A DNA stretch of 64,000 bases. It comes from Flammeovirga sp. EKP202. GTDB lineage: Bacteria; Bacteroidota; Bacteroidia; Cytophagales; Flammeovirgaceae. The notes under the pieces are model-generated. The model had not been told where the DNA came from, did no database searches, and saw only the letters and a program-made list of their open reading frames with translations. The stretch spans positions 1-64,000 of the forward strand of contig NZ_JACVVP010000013.1 of NCBI RefSeq assembly GCF_014534745.1, in the 5' to 3' direction. Positions 54,089-62,400 of the stretch are shown here, one piece after another. A program made the translations under genes and the position numbers. Every line of letters starts with the position of its first letter. The stretch's first letter is position 1.

Positions 54089-54946
54089 TTAGTAAATCAC
54101 CTCAGCCCACTTTTGACCAGCAATCAACTCTGCCTTACGTACTAACCACGCTTCTTCACTTCCGAGAATTTTAGCAAAAGCCTTGTCTAAATTCTCTTTG
54201 ATTTTCTCATGACCAGCAACGTAGATATAGGTATTATTTTGATTTAATAACTTCAATACTTCCTCCGCTTTACTTTCAATTGTGGCATCTAACGTGATCG
54301 TATCCGACCATTGACCATGAGACGTCACGGCTTGGAATGCTTTGAAAGTAGATTGATCGTAGTATTGTGTCAAGTCATCGTTTTGTTCATTCATGTACAA
54401 CATTTCCAAACCGCTCTTTGCACCGTAGAACAAGCGAACAGCACCTTTCCAGTCTTTGACGTTTTCATAGATATGCTTTACAAATGCTCTAAATGGAGCG
54501 ATACCTGTCCCCATACCAATCAAAATCATATTGGCTGATTTGTCTTTCGGTAATTGGAAAGCTAAATCGAAAGGACCAGTGATGATTACTTCATCCAATA
54601 CCTTTCTACTGCAAAGGAAATTAGAACTTACGCCTTTGTATTGCTCACCATTAAAAGCATCTACGTAGTTACATCTTTTGACCAAAAGTGTGATTCTAGT
54701 TTTACCATTTACACGTACTGGAATATCAGATACGCTGTATAATCTATGATGGTATTTTTGACCAAAATCGCCTTCTTTTTCTACTAAAACACCAAAGCTT
54801 TGATTGACTTTGCACTCAAAATTAGGATCTTCTACTTCTAAAATAATTTCCCTAACTTCTTCTGCTTTAGCCGGTGATACTCTAATACTAAGAATCACTT
54901 TGGTTTTATATGTTGTCTCTGTTTTATAATCTGCTAATGAACTCAT
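54089..54946 (-). CDS. Plant-type ferredoxin-NADP+ reductase
   Basis: This 285-residue FAD enzyme has the FAD site HRLYSVSD, the NADP-binding GMGTGIAPFRAFVKHI, a YIYVAGHEKIKENLD helix and a C-terminal WAEVIY ending in Tyr, as in plant-type FNR. It interconverts reduced ferredoxin and NADPH. It sits inside the rnf gene string, 18 bp after the Cys-rich membrane peptide gene, so the same reduced ferredoxin pool can feed either Rnf (ion gradient, NADH) or FNR (NADPH). Confidence 0.93.
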   Translation of the reverse strand: MSSLADYKTETTYKTKVILSIRVSPAKAEEVREIILEVEDPNFECKVNQSFGVLVEKEGDFGQKYHHRLYSVSDIPVRVNGKTRITLLVKRCNYVDAFNGEQYKGVSSNFLCSRKVLDEVIITGPFDLAFQLPKDKSANMILIGMGTGIAPFRAFVKHIYENVKDWKGAVRLFYGAKSGLEMLYMNEQNDDLTQYYDQSTFKAFQAVTSHGQWSDTITLDATIESKAEEVLKLLNQNNTYIYVAGHEKIKENLDKAFAKILGSEEAWLVRKAELIAGQKWAEVIY

Positions 54947-54964
54947 ATCAATATCTTTTTTAAT

Positions 54965-55171
54965 TTAAACATTCGCTTTTTTGAATTGCTTTTTGCAAAC
55001 TGCTCCACACGAACAGCTTCCACATTGTGATCTATGCTTCAGCACGTCTTCGTCATTCAGTTCTTCTTTGAAAAGTTGTCCCCAAAGCGATTGAACTACG
55101 ATCCATGCCACTAAAATGACAACGAGAATTAAGAGTGCTGTGAAATATTTAATTAGCATAGTATTACCCAT
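54965..55171 (-). CDS. Cys-rich single-pass membrane peptide of the rnf locus
   Basis: This 68-residue protein has one membrane helix (LIKYFTALLILVVILVAWIV) and a Cys-rich tail HRSQCGSCSCGAVCKK with four Cys, then a basic end. Its ATG overlaps the end of rnfA by 8 bp; a second ATG at 55159 is also possible. The shape recalls NqrM, a small membrane protein needed to mature the related Na+-NQR, although the Cys spacing differs. A role in delivering or inserting iron for the Fe centre between the RnfA/E type subunits is an inference from that likeness and from position. Confidence 0.75.
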   Translation of the reverse strand: MGNTMLIKYFTALLILVVILVAWIVVQSLWGQLFKEELNDEDVLKHRSQCGSCSCGAVCKKQFKKANV

Positions 55172-55745
55172 TTAGTCCTGAAAATCCCATAAATGTGAGT
55201 GATAAAATACCACCGATCAACAGCGTTAAAACTGTTCCTTTGACCACATTGGGTACTTCAGCAAATTCCATTTGTTCACGTAATCCGGCCATCAGTAATA
55301 GGGCGATTGTAAATCCAGCGCCTGCTCCTAAAGCGTAGAATACACTTTGAAGAAGGTCATACCCTTTGTTGGTTTGGAATAATACAAGACCTAGAATGGC
55401 GCAGTTTGTCGTGATCAAGGGTAAGAAAATACCCAACGCTTGGAAGAGTGAAGGACTCATCTTTTTGATGATCATTTCCACCAATTGTACCGTAGAGGCA
55501 ATCACAACAATGTAGCTGATCAATTGGAGGAAGGGTGCGTCAATCATCACAAGCAAACTATGAATGCCGTATCCACAAACTGCACTTATGAGCATTACGA
55601 AGGTCACCGCTCCCCCCATTTTTGTTGCCGTATCTACCTTTCCCGAAACACCAAGGAAAGGACAAATTCCAAGAAAATACGCTAAAACAAAATTATTGAT
55701 TAGACAGGCATTTAAGAAAATGCCCCATAAAGGTTCGTTGTTCAT
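55164..55745 (-). CDS. rnfA: Rnf complex subunit A
   Basis: This 193-residue inner-membrane protein has six helices and the RnfA/NqrE mark LINNFVLAYFLGICPFLGVS, with the Cys thought to help bind the Fe centre shared with RnfE. NCAILGLVLFQT is the second conserved part. It overlaps rnfE by 4 bp upstream and the Cys-rich peptide by 8 bp downstream. Confidence 0.95.
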   Translation of the reverse strand: MNNEPLWGIFLNACLINNFVLAYFLGICPFLGVSGKVDTATKMGGAVTFVMLISAVCGYGIHSLLVMIDAPFLQLISYIVVIASTVQLVEMIIKKMSPSLFQALGIFLPLITTNCAILGLVLFQTNKGYDLLQSVFYALGAGAGFTIALLLMAGLREQMEFAEVPNVVKGTVLTLLIGGILSLTFMGFSGLNG

Positions 55746-56380
55746 GATGTTGTCTTTTTAGATTTGAAAATGTTGAAAATCAAAAGCCAAAAAGCTAGTG
55801 TAAAGAATCCTCCTGCAGGTAGAATCATCACGATCCAGTCTTGAAACTGATCGGGGAATACCTGAAAACCGAAGAGACTTTTACTACCTAGTAATTCTCT
55901 CACCACGCCCAAGCACAAGAGACCAAAAGTGAAACCTACGCCCATACCCAAGGCATCCATAATGGATTTACCAATGGTATTTTTAGAGGCAAATGCTTCC
56001 GCTCTACTCAAAATCAAGCAATTCACTACAATCAAGGAGATAAACGCACCCAAGCTTTTGTGTAGCTCTACACTGATGGCTTGGATTACATAATCGATGA
56101 TTGTTACGAAAGTGGCGATAATTAATATATAAGAGGAAATCCTTACTTGTTTTGGAATAAAATTACGTAATGCGGATATTAAAATATTCGACATCAGTAA
56201 TACAAAGGCAGTCGCTAAGCCCATCGCTAGGGCGTTGCTTGCCGTGTTGGTTACAGCCAAAACAGGACACATTCCCAAGACCTGTACGAATACAGGGTTC
56301 TCTTTCCATAATCCTTTAATAAACTCATCCGTAGATAAGTCTTTCTTTTTCGGAGGTTCTTTTTCCAATACTGTACTCAT
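55742..56380 (-). CDS. rnfE: Rnf complex subunit E
   Basis: This 212-residue inner-membrane protein begins with a charged cytoplasmic head and has the RnfE/NqrD mark NPVFVQVLGMCPVLAVTNTA and the later VNCLILSRAEAFAS. With RnfA it forms the membrane core. It starts 2 bp after rnfG ends. Confidence 0.95.
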   Translation of the reverse strand: MSTVLEKEPPKKKDLSTDEFIKGLWKENPVFVQVLGMCPVLAVTNTASNALAMGLATAFVLLMSNILISALRNFIPKQVRISSYILIIATFVTIIDYVIQAISVELHKSLGAFISLIVVNCLILSRAEAFASKNTIGKSIMDALGMGVGFTFGLLCLGVVRELLGSKSLFGFQVFPDQFQDWIVMILPAGGFFTLAFWLLIFNIFKSKKTTS

Positions 56381-56382
56381 CG

Positions 56383-57066
56383 TTATTGTATTTTAAATTC
56401 CGAAATATTACGCTGTATAATTGGAAGCATTTCTGAAGTACTTTCATTCAGAATATTTCCAATGGCTCTTGATGAAATAGTAGCACCCGTGATGCCATCT
56501 ACTTCCCATAAGTTGTTCTTTTCTCCACTTTTTACGGTGGTGACAGAGTTGACCAACTGTGATTTATCAGCATTTAGCTTTACATCCATCGCTTTGAAGT
56601 TGGCAAGGAAAATTTCATCTTTTTCGATTTTATCTCCCAAACCTGGCGTCTCTTTACTTTCCAGTACATAGAAACCCACAATCTCTTCTTTCTGAGGATT
56701 GTAACCATACAATACCTTGATCACATCAGCATACCCTTGACCAGCTCCTTGAATCGCTAAACCTGCCAATTCACCTTGACCTGTAAACCCTGCATAGACT
56801 ACCGTTGCTTCTTTTTGGTTTTCAGCTAGAGGTTTGAAATGCCCCTCTTTGTCCAAATAAAAAGCTCTTGTTTTCTCAATGCCTGGAAGTACTTTGAAGA
56901 TGGCATTTTGCAATGCTTCTTGTTTTAGGAAAGCAATTCTTTCGGCGGTTCCTTCATACGTCAGTACAATCAATAAAGCACACAAGGCTCCTATACCGAC
57001 CATCGCCGTCAACATCTTCTTGCTATTGGATGTTGGTTGCTCCTGTTGTTCTATAGTTGCACTCAT
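56383..57066 (-). CDS. rnfG: Rnf complex subunit G (covalent FMN)
   Basis: This 227-residue protein has an N-terminal membrane helix and a periplasmic FMN-binding domain. The flavin is attached to the Thr of the S/TGAT motif, here DGITGATISSRAIGNIL. LESKETPGLGDKI is also typical. It overlaps rnfD by 4 bp. Confidence 0.95.
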   Translation of the reverse strand: MSATIEQQEQPTSNSKKMLTAMVGIGALCALLIVLTYEGTAERIAFLKQEALQNAIFKVLPGIEKTRAFYLDKEGHFKPLAENQKEATVVYAGFTGQGELAGLAIQGAGQGYADVIKVLYGYNPQKEEIVGFYVLESKETPGLGDKIEKDEIFLANFKAMDVKLNADKSQLVNSVTTVKSGEKNNLWEVDGITGATISSRAIGNILNESTSEMLPIIQRNISEFKIQ

Positions 57067-58079
57067 GACTTTTTCTTTTTAGATGTACCGTAAACTCTAG
57101 GTTTTAGCCATTGATCCAATTGTGGAGACAATGCGTTGCCGAGTAAGATGGCGTACATTACCCCTTCAGGAAGTCCACCCCAAATGCGGATGACAACAAC
57201 TAAAATTCCTATAAAAGCACCGTAAACTATGATTCCTTTTGTGGTCAATGGAGATCCTACCATGTCAGTGGCCATAAAACAAGCACCTAACATTAATCCT
57301 CCAGAGAATAACATAAACAATGGAGAAGGGTAGAGTTCTGCATTAAACAAATGCAAGGCACCACTTAGAACGATTACTGAAGTCAGAATACTTACCGTAA
57401 TCTTCCAGTTCGCCATTTTTCTTATCATCAAATAGACACCACCTGCAAGGATCAAAAAGCTACTTGTTTCACCCAATGAACCTCCAATCATACCAAAGGC
57501 TAGATCGAAGGAAGGGGTAATATGATGATCGAATTTAAAAGCGGATAATGGTGTTGCTCCCGATGTGATATCGTATACAGGTTCCATAAATGGCAAGGCC
57601 AAAACGGATGATGGAATACTTGTAAAACGATCAGCGGATAAAGCATCTGTCCAAGTGGTAATTGCTACAGGGAAAGCCGCTTGTAGAACCGCACGTCCTA
57701 CTAAAGCAGGATTAAAGACATTGTATCCTAATCCTCCAAAAACAAACTTTCCTAAGCCAATAGCAATGAATCCTCCACAAGCTACCATCCACAACGGAAA
57801 GGCAGGAGGGAGGGTCATCCCCAACAGTAAACCTGTGATCACTGCAGAATAATCCGAAGTGGTCACTTTTCTTCCTGAAACTTTACACAAAGCATACTCT
57901 GTGATAAGACAAGAAGCAACTGCGGTACCCAAGACCAATAAAGCGGATAAACCAAAAGTGAAAACGGAAAATAAGGCTGCCGGAATTAAGGCATACACAA
58001 CATTTTTCATTATCACTTGCGTACTATTCCCCTTCACAATGTGGGGAGAAGTACTGATATGTAATGTTTTATTAAGCAT
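57063..58079 (-). CDS. rnfD: Rnf complex subunit D (covalent FMN, membrane)
   Basis: This ~338-residue membrane protein starts at the ATG at 58079 (MLNKTLHISTSPHIVKGNST); a longer open frame to 58223 overlaps rnfC too far to be used. The flavin site is YDITSGATPLSAF. GLGYNVFNPALVGRAVLQAAFP and FMATDMVGSPLTTKG are family marks. It overlaps rnfC by 8 bp. Confidence 0.94.
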   Translation of the reverse strand: MLNKTLHISTSPHIVKGNSTQVIMKNVVYALIPAALFSVFTFGLSALLVLGTAVASCLITEYALCKVSGRKVTTSDYSAVITGLLLGMTLPPAFPLWMVACGGFIAIGLGKFVFGGLGYNVFNPALVGRAVLQAAFPVAITTWTDALSADRFTSIPSSVLALPFMEPVYDITSGATPLSAFKFDHHITPSFDLAFGMIGGSLGETSSFLILAGGVYLMIRKMANWKITVSILTSVIVLSGALHLFNAELYPSPLFMLFSGGLMLGACFMATDMVGSPLTTKGIIVYGAFIGILVVVIRIWGGLPEGVMYAILLGNALSPQLDQWLKPRVYGTSKKKKS

Positions 58080-59421
58080 GTTGTTTCGCAGATTTTCGTT
58101 TTCTAACGATTGATTTTGACAATCTGAAATATTGCACCAGCGGGATATGTGAAGGGCAAACGAATGAACATGAACCACATTCGAAGCAGTCCAATAAATT
58201 CTGTTCTTCCGCCATTCTATCATAGGCTTTGAATTTCGCCATCAGACCCATTCTTGATGGATTCAACGATAAAGGACAAGCTTCCACACAAGCACCACAT
58301 TTGATGCAAGGGTGTTCTTCATTTCTAGAAACCACGTCTTCGTCATTGAAAACTATGATGCCAGAAGTTCCTTTTACAATTGAAATATCAAGGTTGGAAA
58401 CGGCCATACCCATCATAGGGCCACCCATATACACCTCACTGATGTTGTCACTAATTCCCACTTGATCCAAAACGTAACGTAAAGGAGTTCCCATTGGAAT
58501 AAGGTAATTTCCTTTGTTTTTCACACCAGGACCAGTGATCGTGACCACTCTTTCTTGGATGCCCCAACCGTGTGGAAGAAGACGTCCAATCTCTGCAGCT
58601 GTTGCCACATTGACCACTACAGCACCTACATCAATAGGCAACCCACCAGAGGGAACTTCAACTCCCATAATGGACGTGATCAACATTTTCTCAGCACCTT
58701 GAGGATATTTTACCGGAACGACTTTCACTTCGATTGGAAGATCTTCTGGAATAAAACGTTCCAGATGTTCCGCTGCGTCCATTTTGTTGGCTTCAATACC
58801 GATGATTGCTTTCGGTGCACCCGTTGCTTTCATCAAGTATTTAATGCCATGAATGACATCCTCAGTCTGTTCTAACATTACTCTATGATCGGTCGTGAGA
58901 TAAGGCTCACATTCGATACCGTTGATCAAGAGTACTTCACAATTCTTATCATCAGGTACTTTCAATTTGACGTGAGTCGGGAAAGCCGCTCCACCCAAAC
59001 CAACAATACCTGCATCTTGAATACCTTTCAAAATCTCATCTGCACTTGCCGTCTCTAAATCGAGGGGCATTCCTTCGGCTACTTCTTGACCAGAAAAAGG
59101 GAATACCTCCAGGAAGATTCCTGGAGACATTTTTCCTGAGATGGTAGGGACATTCGCAATCTTACGGATGATCCCTGCTGCAGGAGCGTGAATCGGCACT
59201 GATACATAGCCCGTAGACTTTGCAAGCAGTTGACCTCTTTCCACTTCCTGACCCTCTCTTACTACAATTTCTGAAGGAGACCCAATGTGCTGTGCCATGG
59301 GTATAATTAGCACCGGAGCGAAATCAAATTGACGAATCGGCAGGTGATTGGTCTCTTCTTTGTACTCCGGTGGATGAACCCCATGTTTGAACGTATCCTT
59401 ATGAATATTCAACATTTTCAT
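58072..59421 (-). CDS. rnfC: Rnf complex subunit C (NADH-side Fe-S/flavin subunit)
   Basis: This 449-residue protein starts with a biotinyl-lipoyl-like domain (VVREGQEVERGQLLAKSTGY). The FMN/NADH-binding part follows (GIVGLGGAAFPTHVKL, LLINGIECEPYLTTDHRVM). Two [4Fe-4S] motifs end it (CIKCGACVEACPLSLNP, CFECGSCSFVCPSHIPL). It lies 11 bp after nifJ. It exchanges electrons with NAD+. Confidence 0.96.
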   Translation of the reverse strand: MKMLNIHKDTFKHGVHPPEYKEETNHLPIRQFDFAPVLIIPMAQHIGSPSEIVVREGQEVERGQLLAKSTGYVSVPIHAPAAGIIRKIANVPTISGKMSPGIFLEVFPFSGQEVAEGMPLDLETASADEILKGIQDAGIVGLGGAAFPTHVKLKVPDDKNCEVLLINGIECEPYLTTDHRVMLEQTEDVIHGIKYLMKATGAPKAIIGIEANKMDAAEHLERFIPEDLPIEVKVVPVKYPQGAEKMLITSIMGVEVPSGGLPIDVGAVVVNVATAAEIGRLLPHGWGIQERVVTITGPGVKNKGNYLIPMGTPLRYVLDQVGISDNISEVYMGGPMMGMAVSNLDISIVKGTSGIIVFNDEDVVSRNEEHPCIKCGACVEACPLSLNPSRMGLMAKFKAYDRMAEEQNLLDCFECGSCSFVCPSHIPLVQYFRLSKSIVRKRKSAKQHA

Positions 59422-59432
59422 AGGTTCAATCT

Positions 59433-62400
59433 TTAATTAAATTTCTCTCCTCTTTTAATCCATTTTTCCACGTCTTTCTCCGCCATGTTAGCAGGAGTAC
59501 CAGGGTGAATCACTCCAGCAGTACATTTTTCTGCCGCTTTCACGATGTCTTGGTACGTTCCGCCGTCAGAGTTTTTGACAAAGGCTTTTTTATCTGAATT
59601 ATAGCTAAATATCTTGCTGTTGATTTTAATACACTCATCGCAAGAAGTACATTCTTCTGTCTCTAGCCATGGTGCGATATAATCCGCATTTTGTTCAGCA
59701 GCTGGTGACTCAGGGGATGATGCAGTGTCGGAAGAGGCAGTTGAGTTTACCAAACTGTCCATATTTAAATTACCTCCACCGGCTAATTTCATCAAACCCT
59801 GAGCAATGTTTCCAACCACTTCAGCTTTGATTTTCTCTTCGATATTTTCTTCAGGTTGTTCTTTCACACCTGCAAGACCTTTCAGCATGATCCAGAAGTC
59901 TCTTCTTTCTTCACAAGACTCCACAATCGGATCAGCCACTAACACTCTATTTAAGTGTTGTTTTCTATCTACAGCCCAGATGAATGGATATTTACCTTCT
60001 CTTTCATCTGCGTCCATTTCAAGGTACTCACTGATCACTACCATATCCTCATTCCAAGCATCACGAGGAACTTGTCTGAAGTGCTTTCTGAAACGAGCTT
60101 CAGTCAAGGCAAAGTCCGCAAATGTCATATCCAATTCCATTTCCTTCTCTTGCTCATTCTCTAGGTACTTCAATGTATATGAAGGCCAGTTTTTCTCCAT
60201 ATCAGGATTACCTGTCAAGTCGAAGTTCTCTTCAGTCGTTTTACCCATTTCTGGATTATACTTGAAGATTGGATAAGAACGAGACTCTAATGCCAATTTC
60301 GCTTGGTGTGCTCCTAAATCATCTGCTACACCGTGCTCCGGCTGACATGTTGTATACAAGTTGAATAAAGCAGGGCGTTTCGCTTGAAGACCATCAATAA
60401 ATCCTTCGATCATCTGCGTCGTATTCGCCAATGTACCTTGCAATACATATGTATTTCTGTGTGCCATTGCCAATAAACCGATCTCCTTACGAGGCTCTGA
60501 TTTACCTTTCCAAACCTTACCGTACTGTGCCATATCTGATACTTGACCGATAAAGCCTGATGTACATGCTTGACCACCTGTGTTAGAGTATACTTGCGTA
60601 TCTACAACGATTACTTTGATTGGTTTACCCGAAGCCATCATTCTTGATAGGTTTTGGAAACCGATATCGTACATAGAACCGTCACCACCAAGTGCCACTA
60701 CAGGAGGGCAAAGGTGCCACTCATCGTCTGAGAATTGCTCCCAGTTGAAGTAAGTGAAGAAGTCGTCATGTTCTGCTGGATTGTATTCTCCGCTTAATTC
60801 CAATTCCGCTTTACGGATTGCTTTGAATCCTTCTGCCATTTTCACCATGTGCCCTTCAAATACACCCATTGCTAATGAGGTAGAATCTTGGAATAAGTGG
60901 TTGGCCCAAGGGAATGGATAAGGGTTATAAGGATAAGTACTACCCCAAACTGATGTACAACCTGTGGCGTTACAAATACCCATATTCGAACGACCATCAC
61001 CCGTTGTGCCTTGTGTATATTTCCATTTCAGTTGCTTCAATTGAGCAATCAGCTGACTTGTATTTCTTAGCCATTCTTGATCAATTGGTTCACTGCCTTT
61101 TTCTTCCTCAAATCGGTTGGTGATATCTGCCATTGTCAAATCTTTGTCCTGCATTTCAGTGACAATTTTCGACATCATATCTGTATCATTCAGATTGACA
61201 GTACCGACAAGTTTCGTTTGAAGATGTTTCTCCATCTTACCGATCAACTCGTCTAAGTATTTCACATGCTTCTCAACTCTTGGATTCATCAATGATTCCA
61301 CTGTTGCAGTAAATAAGTGAACTACTGTTTTCTCTGAACAACCTAAACAAGCACCGTCACCTGATGCGAATGCACCGTAAGCGTCCTTGTTCAATAACAA
61401 TGTTTCTAGAGGTCCGATTTTCTCCTCCAGATCATCAATTCTGTTGTACTTTTCAGGAGTAGTAGGAAGATCTTCCCATAGATCCCACTCACTGCGTAAT
61501 TTGGCAACAGCACCTTCCGTTTGAATGACCGTCTTAAGGGCGTCATCATTACAAACTTTCACACATTCCATACAACCTTTACAAGTGGCAGGGTTTAATG
61601 TGATGCTGAATAGACCACCGCTATTTTTCTGTTTTTTCTCATTCAGATGGTAGTAAGGTCTAGTCAAAGCAAATTTGAAGTCCCCTAGTTCCTCTTTGAA
61701 CCATCCTAATTCTTCCACTAATTTTGCTTCTGTATCAGGGTTAGCAATTACCTCATCAATTACTTGATGGATTTGCTGATTCACTGAGATTTTCTCATCA
61801 TTCTCTCCGTTAAATAAACCCCTGATTTGGCTTTCCATCTTACGGATTGCTCTTGGAAGTTCAGTTACTTCGAAATGATTTTTCTTCACTCTCTTCACTA
61901 CAGTATCTAGTACCGATGAAAGCTCAGAAACTAAACCTGGAAGTGCTGTATCAGGACAAACTGTATAACAGTCACCACAAGCTGTACAATTTTCAGGCAC
62001 CCATTCCGGATATTCAAAACGAATACCAGTCATGTCTCTGAATAGGGAAGTAGTCGCAGGCATCAAACTTAGACCGATAAATGGATCCGTCAAGTTATCA
62101 TTACCCATACCTCTTTGGTAGAAGTTACCTGTTTGCTCCCAGAAACGGTGCACATCACTCAATTTCGACTCACTGACAGGACGTTCTTTCAACATTTTCG
62201 GCACTGTAACAGTACCCGCATCTTTTTTCTGAGATGTTGTAGTTAATTCCTTATTCGTGATCTCATGAATTTCCGTGAAACCTCTCTTCACCACACGCAT
62301 GTTGTCATCTACAACACGTTGTCCTTTGGCTCCGAATTTATATTGTAATTGGTCTTCGATGGCTTTCAATAAAGTCTCATCTGTCAGACCTGCTTTTTCT

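Noticed and set aside
52700-59421. Na+-NQR instead of Rnf
   Set aside because: RnfB with its CGACGFPGC cluster and RnfC with two [4Fe-4S] motifs are present, and no NqrF or NqrA is seen.
59806-60276. 156-codon open frame on the plus strand
   Set aside because: It lies wholly antisense to nifJ and is an effect of codon use in that gene.
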